This document shows, one piece after another, positions 1-7,710 of a stretch of 64,000 nucleotides of DNA. The stretch's first letter is position 1; every line of letters begins with the position of its first letter. A program made the translations under genes and the position numbers. This stretch comes from Aquisediminimonas sp031376385 (GTDB taxonomy: Bacteria; Pseudomonadota; Alphaproteobacteria; Sphingomonadales; Sphingomonadaceae): the NCBI GenBank assembly GCA_031376385.1, contig JANMDQ010000029.1, forward strand, positions 124,001 to 188,000, in the 5' to 3' direction. The notes below the pieces were generated by a model. It saw only the letters and a program-made list of their open reading frames with translations, was not told the origin of the DNA and ran no database searches.

Positions 1-39
1 GGGCGCGTGGCCGCGACCCTTATGCCACGCGCCCGTTTT
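1..39 (+). terminator. Rho-independent terminator of a gene upstream of the window
   Basis: GGGCGCGTGG (1-10) pairs perfectly with CCACGCGCCC (25-34) around a 14-nt loop and is followed by GTTTTC. This is a ten-pair GC-rich hairpin with a short U tract reading rightwards, so it probably ends a plus-strand transcript that starts outside the window. Confidence 0.7.
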
Positions 40-88
40 CGGTTTGGAGACATGGCACATTTCCCCCGCTCGCGCTCACACTTTCGTT

Positions 89-178
89 CCGCTCACGCTG
101 AGCTTGACGAAGCGCTGATGCAGAATGAAACTCTGAGACCTGCGGCAAGTAACCCTTCGTCAAGCTCAGGGTGAGCGG
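89..178. repeat. Inverted dispersed repeat (GAGCTTGACGAAG type)
   Basis: A 24-bp arm at 89-112 is repeated in inverse at 155-178 with one mismatch; both contain GAGCTTGACGAAG or its complement. The 42 bp between the arms contain no gene. Short intergenic repeats of this word are widespread in sphingomonad genomes as far as I recall. A related word, CCTTCGACAAGCTCAG, occurs at 47882-47897. Confidence 0.7.
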
Positions 179-238
179 GTTCGGCCTATTTGCAGGCACT
201 GCCCTAGACAGACCACCCCCTGCGGCTAAAACAGCCTC

Positions 239-1129
239 GTGAACACCAGATCCCACCCCGTCCTGCTGCCGTTCCTGTCCGCCTGCGCTGGGATTGCGCT
301 GTTTTCCGCGATGGACGCGTCGATGAAGGGGCTGTCGCTTGAACTGGGCGCGTATAATGCGATGCTATGGCGGTTGATTGCGGGGGCAGTCATCGGCGGC
401 ATCGCTTTTGCCGCGATGCGCAATCCGTGGCCGACGCGGGGTGCCATGCGGCTTCATCTGAGGCGGGGAACGATTGTGGCCTTCATGGCGGTCAGTTTTT
501 TCTGGGGCATCATGCGCGTGCCGCTGGCCGAAGGCATCGCACTGTCGTTCATTGCGCCGCTGATCACGCTCTATCTGGCGGCGATCTTGTTGGGGGAGAC
601 GATTGGGCGCGGATCAATTATCGGTTCGATTATGGGTATTGGCGGGGTTCTCGTGATCCTGACGAGCCGCGTTGGCGGCGCAGGATCGAGCGATGATACG
701 CTGCTCGGTATTGGTGCGATTCTGGTTTCAGCTGTCCTCTATGCATATAACCTGATCTTGCAGCGCCAGCAGGCGCAGGTCGCAACACCTGTGGAAGTAG
801 CCTTTTTTCAGTGCATCGTAGCACTTGGAGTGCTTTCCCTTGCTGCGCCCAAATTTGCGGTGGTACCCAGTGCAACTCATATCCCGGCAATTTTGCTCAG
901 CGCGGTCCTCGCATTCGTCTCGCTCCTCCTCCTCTCATGGGCCTATGCCCGGGCAGAGGCGCAGATATTGGTGCCGGTCGAATATACCGCTTTCCCGTGG
1001 GCTGTGTTGATGGGGTGGGTGTTTTTCAATGAGCCGGTTACGCCTGCAACGCTGGCAGGCACCGCGCTGATCGTAACAGGCTGCATCATCGCTGCGCGCC
1101 AAAAACCCCCGGTCAGTGCCGCCACGTAA
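239..1129 (+). CDS. DMT superfamily (EamA) transporter
   Basis: Predicted inner-membrane permease of 296 residues with about ten hydrophobic segments arranged as two EamA-type halves (roughly residues 10-140 and 155-285). The first half has the usual ALFSAMDASMKG start of the family and a RVPLAEGIALSFIAPL segment typical of the membrane-pore region. Substrate cannot be told from sequence; members export amino acids or metabolites. The GTG at 239 is used because it is the first start that keeps the whole first membrane segment; no clear Shine-Dalgarno sequence precedes it. It stands alone between the left-end repeat and a glycosyltransferase-like gene on the same strand. Confidence 0.85.
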   Translation: MNTRSHPVLLPFLSACAGIALFSAMDASMKGLSLELGAYNAMLWRLIAGAVIGGIAFAAMRNPWPTRGAMRLHLRRGTIVAFMAVSFFWGIMRVPLAEGIALSFIAPLITLYLAAILLGETIGRGSIIGSIMGIGGVLVILTSRVGGAGSSDDTLLGIGAILVSAVLYAYNLILQRQQAQVATPVEVAFFQCIVALGVLSLAAPKFAVVPSATHIPAILLSAVLAFVSLLLLSWAYARAEAQILVPVEYTAFPWAVLMGWVFFNEPVTPATLAGTALIVTGCIIAARQKPPVSAAT

Positions 1130-1165
1130 AGCAAATGGTGATGATTTGTGACTAGGTCATCTGTC

Positions 1166-2086
1166 ATGATCTTCCAAAAACTTGACCGTATCGCCAGGAA
1201 GGCCCGTGAACATGGCCATAAGCGCCAGTGCGGTGTGCTGCTGACGACACCGCCGATCGTGCCGCAAGATGACGGCATCATTCTCTTCTCGATGATTGGG
1301 ACGGCTGTAGTTCTGCCTTATCTCCTCGCGATCAAATCCCTCCACCACCAGTTGCGGCGTGGGCGGATTGTCTTGCTGGATGATGGCACGCTGACGGTGG
1401 CGGACAAGGCCGTTCTGGCCGAACAATTGGGCAATCCGGATATCATCCCGATATCTTCAGTCGAAACAGGCGTCTGCCCCAAAGGCGGAACGTGGGAACG
1501 GCTGCTGACCATCCAGCGTCTGCGGGCCGAACATTATGTCATCCAGCTGGATTCAGATACGGTAACGCTTGGGCCTGTCGATGAAGTCGCAGCCGCCATT
1601 GCCGCCAATCGCTCTTTCACTCTGGCTGGTGGAGAGGAAGAGGCACCACTTGGTTTCCTTCCGTTGCCAGACTTCCTGAAAACATTTTATCCCGGTGGCC
1701 CCGCCGATGGCCATATTCAGAGCTTTTTTGAAAGCCGGATCATGCGTCTGCCCAACGCCGAGACGCGCCGTTACGCGCGTGGTTGTTCAGGTTTCGCAGG
1801 TTTTGCGAAGGGGCCGGACCGCGTTGAAGCGATGGTTAAGTTTTCGCAAGGCGCGCAGGCCTTTTGCGGCACTCGGTGGTCGGAATGGGGAACTGAGCAA
1901 ATCACGTCCAATTACCTGATCGCGAATGAAGACGGGGCGAGGCTGCTCCCCTACGATCATTACATGAATTATTGGAATGCACCTTGGGCAAGCGATATGC
2001 GCTTCGTCCATTTCGTCGGCGCATGGCGTTACGCCAATGATTCGTATTCGCGGGCCACGGCGCAAGTGATTGCGAGCCTTAAATAG
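1166..2086 (+). CDS. Glycosyltransferase-like protein (nucleotide-diphospho-sugar fold suspected)
   Basis: I do not recognise a named family with certainty. The protein (306 residues from ATG 1166; an in-frame GTG lies 18 nt upstream) has no signal peptide or membrane segment. It shows a DSD triad at residues 129-131 after a hydrophobic strand (YVIQLDSDTV), which resembles the metal-binding DXD of GT-A glycosyltransferases. The early part (GVLLTTPPIV, then IVLLDDGTL) fits alternating strands of such a fold. The C-terminal half has several Trp and Tyr residues and ends VHFVGAWRYAND. Function is inferred only from the DXD context. The gene is 36 bp upstream of the chorismate mutase gene on the same strand. 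Confidence 0.6.
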   Translation: MIFQKLDRIARKAREHGHKRQCGVLLTTPPIVPQDDGIILFSMIGTAVVLPYLLAIKSLHHQLRRGRIVLLDDGTLTVADKAVLAEQLGNPDIIPISSVETGVCPKGGTWERLLTIQRLRAEHYVIQLDSDTVTLGPVDEVAAAIAANRSFTLAGGEEEAPLGFLPLPDFLKTFYPGGPADGHIQSFFESRIMRLPNAETRRYARGCSGFAGFAKGPDRVEAMVKFSQGAQAFCGTRWSEWGTEQITSNYLIANEDGARLLPYDHYMNYWNAPWASDMRFVHFVGAWRYANDSYSRATAQVIASLK

Positions 2087-2124
2087 TCGAGACAGGCGCG
2101 CAGCCCTTTGCTAGGGGCGCGGGA

Positions 2125-2427
2125 ATGACAATAGACCCAACCAATTGCGTTACCATGACTGAGGTCCGCGCTGGCGTGGATGCGGTTGATCATGACCTTG
2201 TAACTTTGCTCAGCCGGCGCTTTGGCTACATGGCTGCAGCGGCGCGGATCAAAACAAACCCCGCAGCCGTCCGCGATGAAGCACGCAAGGCCGAGGTCAT
2301 AGAAAATGTGAAGGCCCATGCGCGGGCAGGGGGCGTTCCTGAACCTCTGGTGGCTGCGCTTTGGGAAATGCTGGTGGAAAGCTCAATTGCTTATGAGGAT
2401 GCTTTGTTCGGGGCCAAAGGGAAATAG
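2125..2427 (+). CDS. Chorismate mutase, AroQ class (PchB-like)
   Basis: A compact all-helical protein of 100 residues. It should convert chorismate to prephenate in the cytosol (phenylalanine/tyrosine branch); the closely related isochorismate-pyruvate lyase activity cannot be excluded. The CVTMTEVRAGVDAVDHDLVT start matches the R..ID..D..L pattern of AroQ proteins, followed by LLSRRFGYM and a conserved KxxxxVRDEARKAEV helix. The ATG at 2125 is preferred to the ATG at 2155 because the preceding DPTNC..M segment is itself typical of this subfamily. Length is normal for a stand-alone AroQ domain. Confidence 0.85.
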   Translation: MTIDPTNCVTMTEVRAGVDAVDHDLVTLLSRRFGYMAAAARIKTNPAAVRDEARKAEVIENVKAHARAGGVPEPLVAALWEMLVESSIAYEDALFGAKGK

Positions 2428-2439
2428 TGCATAATGCCC

Positions 2440-2456
2440 CCGCTCAGCCTGAGCGG
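2440..2456. repeat. Palindrome in convergent gap (CCGCTCAGcCTGAGCGG)
   Basis: Two perfect 8-bp arms around one base occupy most of the 37-bp gap between the chorismate mutase stop and the sugar dehydrogenase stop. The core GCTCAGCCTGAGC recurs in the sufE-phrB convergent gap at 18912-18924. It may act as a weak two-way terminator; there is no long T run on either side. Confidence 0.5.
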
Positions 2457-2464
2457 AAAGCTGA

Positions 2465-3589
2465 TTACCCGTTCGGCACCAACCGCATAAGGCGCCCTTC
2501 GTCGCCGTCCTCTAGCAGCCAAATCGCCCCGTCTGGCCCTTGTTCAACATCACGGATCCGCGTGCCCATGTCCCATTGATCGGCCTTCGTGGCCTTATCG
2601 CCGTCAAGATCGATTCGGATGAGGGCTTGGCCGCCAAGCGCCGCGATAAAGGCATCGCCTTTCCACGCGGCAAATAAATCGCCTGAATAAATAATCATTC
2701 CGGCTGGAGAGACAGAGGGATTCCAATAGATTTTGGGCGCTTCAAATCCGTCACCGGGTTTATGATCGGGAATGTCACGGCCGTCATAATGATCGCCATT
2801 TGACGCGAGGGGATAACCATAGTTTTTGGTTGGTGAAATCAAATTGACTTCATCTCCCGCCTTGGGCCCCATTTCCACTTCCCACAATTTGCCGTCCGCA
2901 GCAAACGCAAGGCCCAGCGGGTTGCGATGACCGAATGACCAGATTTGCGCGGTGACCCCACCCTTCGCTGCATAGGGGTTATCGCTTGGGACGCTGCCAT
3001 CATCATTCAGGCGGATGATTTTTCCGAGATTAGCGTTCATATCCTGCGCCGGATCGAACTTCTGACGCTCGCCGGACGAAATGTAGATTTTTCCATCCGG
3101 GCCAAAAGCGATCCGGTGCCCAAAATGCCCACGCCCGGATACTTTGGGGCTTTGTTGCCAGATAATGCTGAGGCCTTCGAGGCGCGCGCCCGCGCCGTCT
3201 TCGATCAGTTTGGCGCGACCAACTACAGCGCCGTGACCGCCTGGTCCATCCTCCACCCAGCTGAGGTAGACCATCATATTCTCGGCAAATTTCGGGTGCA
3301 ACACGACGTCGCCAAAGCCGCCCTGGCCGCCGTCTGACACTTTAGGTGCACCTGTAACGGGCACGCCGGACTTACCTTTGCCATCCCATAGCATTAACGC
3401 GCCCGCTTTCTCCGTGATCAACGCGCGCCCGCCGGGCAGCACGGCGATGGCCCAGGGCTCGTTGAATTTGGCCACTTCAGTGATTGTAAATGGCTTATCC
3501 TGAGCCCCAGCAACGCCTGAGGAACAGGCGGCAAGACCAAGTAAAACTGTGCAAAATGAGGTTTTGAGTGATGAAGGGAAGGGTCGCAT
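2465..3589 (-). CDS. PQQ-dependent sugar dehydrogenase (YliI/Asd-like), lipoprotein
   Basis: Six-bladed beta-propeller of the glucose/sorbosone dehydrogenase family, which oxidises aldose sugars with PQQ in the periplasm. Recognisable family signatures are FNEPWAIAVLPGGRALITEK near the N-terminus, GHFGHRIAFGPDGKIYISSGER (catalytic His/Arg region), GHRNPLGLAF and the terminal RIRDVEQGPDGAIWLLED. The N-terminus has a hydrophobic stretch ending LAAC (Cys22), a lipobox, so the enzyme is probably membrane-anchored. The ATG at 3589 is chosen because AGAGG lies 9 nt upstream; earlier in-frame starts would spoil the short signal. It is transcribed convergently with the chorismate mutase gene. Confidence 0.88.
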   Translation of the reverse strand: MRPFPSSLKTSFCTVLLGLAACSSGVAGAQDKPFTITEVAKFNEPWAIAVLPGGRALITEKAGALMLWDGKGKSGVPVTGAPKVSDGGQGGFGDVVLHPKFAENMMVYLSWVEDGPGGHGAVVGRAKLIEDGAGARLEGLSIIWQQSPKVSGRGHFGHRIAFGPDGKIYISSGERQKFDPAQDMNANLGKIIRLNDDGSVPSDNPYAAKGGVTAQIWSFGHRNPLGLAFAADGKLWEVEMGPKAGDEVNLISPTKNYGYPLASNGDHYDGRDIPDHKPGDGFEAPKIYWNPSVSPAGMIIYSGDLFAAWKGDAFIAALGGQALIRIDLDGDKATKADQWDMGTRIRDVEQGPDGAIWLLEDGDEGRLMRLVPNG

Positions 3590-3827
3590 ATTGATCATCC
3601 TCTTTGGGTCCAATCATTCTAAAATCGTGATAGGTTCGTTCAGTGTCAACCACCAAAGCTGATGACTGTTCCACTGCGCATCGCAGCCCTTGCTTTTGGC
3701 ACTATTCCCGCCTAATGCGCCCTTCTATCCCGACATCAGGGTTCCTCAATAGCCGGACTTTCCGGCGGCGGTTCCATGTTTGGCGGGGCAAGATTTTTTG
3801 ATGGCCCGACATGAGCGAAATTTAACA

Positions 3828-4022
3828 ATGGCTAAATTTAACCCCGGTAAGTTCATTCGCGAAGTGCGTACCGAAACGGGTCGCGTCACATGGCCGTCAG
3901 GCCGTGAGACGGCGATGACAACAGTTATGGTTGTCATCATGGCGACGCTGCTCGGTCTGTTTTTCTTTGGCATTGACAGTTTTTTCAACTGGTCTGTCAA
4001 ATCCCTGCTCGACTTGATCTAA
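3828..4022 (+). CDS. secE: Preprotein translocase subunit SecE
   Basis: Small single-span SecE of 64 residues, the short type without the two extra N-terminal helices of E. coli. It clamps SecY in the inner membrane. The amphipathic FIREVRTETGRVTWPSGRE helix is followed by one membrane helix (TVMVVIMATLLGLFFFGID). The ATG at 3828 gives the standard MAKFNPGKF start; an in-frame ATG at 3801 would add nine residues not usual for the family. It lies 17 bp upstream of nusG. The tRNA-Trp gene that often precedes secE is not present here. Confidence 0.93.
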   Translation: MAKFNPGKFIREVRTETGRVTWPSGRETAMTTVMVVIMATLLGLFFFGIDSFFNWSVKSLLDLI

Positions 4023-4039
4023 GATAAGAAACGGACACC

Positions 4040-4573
4040 ATGTCACGCTGGTATATCATTCACGCTTATTCGGGCTTTGAAAATAAAGTTCGTGATGCGA
4101 TCCTTGCCGATGCAGCGCGTCTGGGGCTTGAAGCTCTGGTCGACTCAGTCGAGGTTCCGACGGAAACGATCACCGAAGTGCGCCGCGGCAAAAAGGTTCA
4201 GGCGGAACGCAAGTTCTTCCCGGGCTATGTGCTCGCCAAACTCAAGATGAACGATGACGTTTATCACTTGGTCAAGAACCAGCCGAAGGTCACAGGATTC
4301 CTCGGTGCGTCTAAACCGCAGCCCATTACCGAAGCCGAAGCGGCGCGCATCCTGAATACCAAGGAAGCAGCAGCAGCAGCACCCAAACAGACAATCCGCG
4401 TCGATTATGAGATCGGCGATTCGGTCAAAGTGCTTGATGGTCCTTTCGCCAGCTTCAACGGCATTGTTGAGGAACTGGATTTCGACAAGAGCCGCGTCAA
4501 AGTGTCCGTGTCGATCTTTGGTCGCGCCACGCCCGTTGAACTGGAATTTGAACAGGTCGAACGGACGAAGTAA
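4040..4573 (+). CDS. nusG: Transcription termination/antitermination protein NusG
   Basis: NusG binds RNA polymerase and couples it to Rho and to the S10 protein of the leading ribosome. The 177-residue protein has the NGN domain (WYIIHAYSGFENKVRDAI, then ERKFFPGYVLAKL) and a C-terminal KOW domain (GDSVKVLDGPFASFNGIVEELD, then VSIFGRATPVELEFEQVE). A run of six alanines (AAAAAA, near residues 111-116) lies in the interdomain linker. Gene order secE-nusG-rplK-rplA is the usual bacterial one and indicates one transcript. Confidence 0.97.
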   Translation: MSRWYIIHAYSGFENKVRDAILADAARLGLEALVDSVEVPTETITEVRRGKKVQAERKFFPGYVLAKLKMNDDVYHLVKNQPKVTGFLGASKPQPITEAEAARILNTKEAAAAAPKQTIRVDYEIGDSVKVLDGPFASFNGIVEELDFDKSRVKVSVSIFGRATPVELEFEQVERTK

Positions 4574-4693
4574 TTTCCCCATTTGTTGGGGAATACCCAC
4601 GCGGGAGGCGGGCGACCGTCGCTATCAACCGCTAAACTTGAACCGGGCAAAGGCAAATGCCGCCGCCCCCATACAGAGTGAGTGAGACGTAAA

Positions 4694-5125
4694 ATGGCAA
4701 AAAAAGTTACGGGCTATATCAAGCTCCAGGTGCCAGCCGGTGCCGCCAATCCATCGCCGCCAATCGGACCCGCCTTGGGCCAGCGCGGCGTGAACATCAT
4801 GGAATTTTGCAAGGCTTTCAACGCAGCAACGGCTGAGCTGGAAAAGACGACGCCAATTCCGACGGTAATCACCGTGTTCGCGGACAAGAGCTTCAGCTTC
4901 ATCACCAAAACACCTCCCGCTACTTTCCTTTTGAAGAAAGTCGCCAAGGTCGCGAAGGGATCGAAGGAAACCGGCAAGGAAAGCATTGGTCAAGTGACGC
5001 GTGCCCAGTTGCAGGAAGTTGCTGAGATCAAGATGAAAGATTTGAACGCCAACGACATAGATGCGGCCATCCGCATCATCGAAGGCAGCGCCCGCGCAAT
5101 GGGCCTCGAAGTGGTGGAGGGCTAA
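4694..5125 (+). CDS. rplK: 50S ribosomal protein L11
   Basis: L11 forms the GTPase-associated centre with 23S rRNA and is methylated by PrmA. The 143-residue protein has the typical KKVTGYIKLQVPAGAANPSPPIGPALGQRG N-terminal pattern (proline-rich helix that moves on factor binding) and the C-terminal rRNA-binding domain ending IIEGSARAMGLEVVE. The ATG at 4694 is used because it gives the normal length; an upstream GTG would add four residues. Three bases separate it from rplA. Confidence 0.97.
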   Translation: MAKKVTGYIKLQVPAGAANPSPPIGPALGQRGVNIMEFCKAFNAATAELEKTTPIPTVITVFADKSFSFITKTPPATFLLKKVAKVAKGSKETGKESIGQVTRAQLQEVAEIKMKDLNANDIDAAIRIIEGSARAMGLEVVEG

Positions 5126-5128
5126 GCC

Positions 5129-5824
5129 ATGACATTTATCAGTAAAAAAGCAAAAGTCATGAACGCTGCGGTTGACCGCGAAAAATTGCACGGCGTTGAC
5201 GAAGCTATTGCGCTCGCAAAGGCCAATGCGACATCCAAGTTTGACGAAACCATCGAAGTTGCTCTGAACCTGGGCGTTGATCCGCGTCACGCCGACCAGA
5301 TGGTCCGCGGCGTTGTGTCGCTGCCCAGTGGCACAGGCAAGAATGTTCGCGTCGCTGTGTTTGCGAAGGATGCGAAGGCCGATGAAGCTCGCGCTGCTGG
5401 TGCAGATATTGTTGGCGCAGAAGATTTGATTGACGCGATCCAAGGCGGCACGATTGACTTTGACCGCGCCATTGCATCGCCTGACATGATGGGCCTTGTT
5501 GGCCGCGTCGCCAAAATCCTCGGTCCTAAAGGCATGATGCCGAACCCCAAGCTGGGCACTGTCACGCCTAACGTCGCACAAGCGGTGAAGGATGCCAAGG
5601 GCGGACAAGTGGAATACCGGGTCGAAAAGGCCGGGATCATCCACAGCGGCATTGGCAAGGCAAGCTTCACTGCCGAAGCCCTGCGCGCGAATTTTGACGC
5701 GCTAGTTGGCGCAGTTGTGAAGGCCAAGCCAACGGGCGCAAAGGGCAAATATCTGCGTAAAGCCGCCATCAGCTCTTCCATGGGCCCCGGCATCAAGATC
5801 GACGTTGCGGAGATTGGCGCTTAA
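5129..5824 (+). CDS. rplA: 50S ribosomal protein L1
   Basis: L1 forms the mobile stalk at the E site and, in many bacteria, represses translation of the rplK-rplA message. The 231-residue protein shows the conserved KFDETIEVALNLGVDPRHADQMVRG and GKNVRVAVFAKD motifs and LGPKGMMPNPKLGTVTPNV. Start ATG is 3 nt after the rplK stop, consistent with translational coupling. The operon stops here: rplJ and rplL, which often follow, are absent. Confidence 0.97.
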   Translation: MTFISKKAKVMNAAVDREKLHGVDEAIALAKANATSKFDETIEVALNLGVDPRHADQMVRGVVSLPSGTGKNVRVAVFAKDAKADEARAAGADIVGAEDLIDAIQGGTIDFDRAIASPDMMGLVGRVAKILGPKGMMPNPKLGTVTPNVAQAVKDAKGGQVEYRVEKAGIIHSGIGKASFTAEALRANFDALVGAVVKAKPTGAKGKYLRKAAISSSMGPGIKIDVAEIGA

Positions 5825-5852
5825 CCGCTGCCAAAACGCACTGAATGAAGAC

Positions 5853-5884
5853 GGGGCTGGAAAGAAATTTCCGGCCCCTTTTTT
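5853..5884 (+). terminator. Strong Rho-independent terminator after rplA
   Basis: An 11-bp stem (5853-5863 with 5868-5878, one G-U pair) closes a GAAA tetraloop and is followed at once by six T residues (5879-5884). It lies 28 nt after the rplA stop and 5 bp before the pyk stop on the other strand. It is one of the clearest intrinsic terminators in the window. Confidence 0.9.
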
Positions 5885-5889
5885 CATGC

Positions 5890-7344
5890 CTATCGCGGCT
5901 TCAGCTCATCACCCGTCAGCCGGACGACATGAAGCACGTTCGTTGAGCCGGGCGTGCCAAAGGGAACGCCGGCCATGATGATGACGCGGTCGCCCCCCTT
6001 GGCCAAATTATGGCGCAGCGCCATGCGCTTGGCCTTGTCGACCATTTCCTCAAACGAAGCGACATCGCGCGTTTTGACGGCATGAGCACCCCAAAGCAGG
6101 CCGAGCCGCCGCGCCGTTTCTGTTTTGGGCGTCAGTACAAGGATGGGCACCGAAGGTCGTTCGCGCGCGATTCGCCGGGCAGTAGAGCCCGACAGGGTGA
6201 AGCAGATAATGGCTGCTGCTGATACCGTTTTAGCAATGTCAAAGGCGGCTTCCGAAAGCGCGTCCGCCGTTGTCGGGTCCGCCCGCGTTTCGGTAAAGTG
6301 CATCCGCGCGGCATAGCCGGGGTCCGCCTCAACTGACATGGCGATCCGGTCCATCATGCCCACTGATTCAGCTGGCCATGCGCCAGCCGCGCTCTCCGCT
6401 GACAACATCACCGCATCTGCGCCGTCATAAATAGCCGTGGCAACGTCCGACACTTCGGCGCGCGTTGGCGACGGCGATGTGATCATCGATTCCAGCATCT
6501 GAGTCGCCACCACCACGGGCTTGCCCATCCGCCGGGCCGTTTCCACAATCCGTTTCTGTGCAGGTGGCACTGCTTCAGGTGGCAATTCTACTCCCAAATC
6601 GCCGCGCGCGACCATCACTGCATCTGCCATTTCGACAATCGCGTCCAGTTGATCGAGGGCGGCTGGCTTTTCGATCTTGGCGAGCAGAGAGGCTTTGCCG
6701 CCAATCAGCTTTCGCGCCTCCGCCAGATCCTCTGGCCGCTGAACAAAACTCAGCGCAATCCAATCCACGCCTTGGTCTAGCGCGAAGGCCAGATCGGATC
6801 GGTCCTTGTCCGTCAGTGCAGCCATCGGAACGACGACATCAGGCACATTCAGGCCCTTGCGATCTGACAAAGTGCCACCCACTTCAACATAAGTAAGAAT
6901 ATGGTCGTCATCTTTGGATGACACGCGCAACACCAACTTACCATCATCCAGCAGCAGCCGCGTATCGGGTTTCAGCGCCGCAAACACTTCGGCATGGGGC
7001 AGGCACACGCGCGTCGCATCGCCGGGTGCTGGGTCGCGGTCTAACCGAAAAGGTGCGCCAACATGCAGCTCCACTTTGCCCGCGATGAACGTACCAACAC
7101 GCAGTTTTGGCCCTTGGAGATCAACAAGGATCGTAATGGGCCGCTGCATTTTTTTCTCAACGGAGCGAATCTCGGCGATGAGTGCGATCTTGTCGGCTTG
7201 CGTCCCGTGGCTCATATTAACGCGGAACGCGTCCGCCCCCGCACGGTAGAGCTTTTCGATCATAGCAGCGGAGTTGCTGGCAGGGCCGAGCGTGGCTAGC
7301 ACGCGTACCTTGCGCTGACGGGGGCCGGTTGAATGATACAGCAT
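5890..7344 (-). CDS. pyk: Pyruvate kinase
   Basis: Converts phosphoenolpyruvate and ADP to pyruvate and ATP, the last step of lower glycolysis. The 484-residue protein has RVNMSHGTQ (substrate/ATP site), the IEKPAALDQL active-site lysine segment, MVARGDLGVELPPEAVP and GKPVVVATQMLESM, then the C-terminal regulatory domain with LTLSGSTAR-type motif (CFTLSGSTARRIARERP). Start ATG at 7344 is preceded by GAGG at suitable distance. It converges on the rplA terminator and is monocistronic as far as can be seen. Confidence 0.97.
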   Translation of the reverse strand: MLYHSTGPRQRKVRVLATLGPASNSAAMIEKLYRAGADAFRVNMSHGTQADKIALIAEIRSVEKKMQRPITILVDLQGPKLRVGTFIAGKVELHVGAPFRLDRDPAPGDATRVCLPHAEVFAALKPDTRLLLDDGKLVLRVSSKDDDHILTYVEVGGTLSDRKGLNVPDVVVPMAALTDKDRSDLAFALDQGVDWIALSFVQRPEDLAEARKLIGGKASLLAKIEKPAALDQLDAIVEMADAVMVARGDLGVELPPEAVPPAQKRIVETARRMGKPVVVATQMLESMITSPSPTRAEVSDVATAIYDGADAVMLSAESAAGAWPAESVGMMDRIAMSVEADPGYAARMHFTETRADPTTADALSEAAFDIAKTVSAAAIICFTLSGSTARRIARERPSVPILVLTPKTETARRLGLLWGAHAVKTRDVASFEEMVDKAKRMALRHNLAKGGDRVIIMAGVPFGTPGSTNVLHVVRLTGDELKPR

Positions 7345-7410
7345 GCGGGTTCCTCTGGTTTATAAACGGCTTAGCGATTATCGAGGCTCAAGTGAATCCC
7401 GGAGATGACT

Positions 7411-7710
7411 ATGCCCGATAATATTAACGAACTTGATGATGCGATTGCCGCAGCTGCCTTCCGCCGGCTTGTCCGTCACTTGCAGCACCGCACAGATGCC
7501 CAGAATGTCGACTTGATGGGATTGGCCGGATTCTGTCGCAACTGTCTGGGGGACTGGGTGGCTGAAGCAGGGGAAATGGACAAAGCCCGTGGTCGTGAAT
7601 TGATCTATGGCATGCCTTACGCGCAGTGGAAAACCGAGCATCAAGGGCCAGTGACTGATGCGCAGTTGCGATTGATGGATGAGAGTGTGGCCAAGAACGC
7701 GTCTTGCTAA
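7411..7710 (+). CDS. DUF1244 family protein
   Basis: A 99-residue soluble protein of the DUF1244 family, common in alphaproteobacteria, function unknown. The signature is AFRRLVRHLQHRTDAQNVDLMGLAGFCRNCLGDWV followed by YGMPYAQWKTEHQ. The conserved CRNC pair suggests a metal or redox site, but this is inference. The ATG at 7411 is chosen over 7405 because GGAG (7401-7404) directly abuts the earlier ATG. The stop overlaps the convergent SDR gene by four bases. Confidence 0.85.
   Translation: MPDNINELDDAIAAAAFRRLVRHLQHRTDAQNVDLMGLAGFCRNCLGDWVAEAGEMDKARGRELIYGMPYAQWKTEHQGPVTDAQLRLMDESVAKNASC

Noticed and set aside
3640..3827. Possible tRNA-Trp upstream of secE
   Set aside because: The usual tRNA-Trp is often located here, but no cloverleaf or CCA anticodon arm can be drawn from this sequence.
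4625..5644. Long minus-strand frame across rplK-rplA
   Set aside because: It is the antisense shadow of two ribosomal protein genes; composition (His, Cys and Arg rich) is non-biological.
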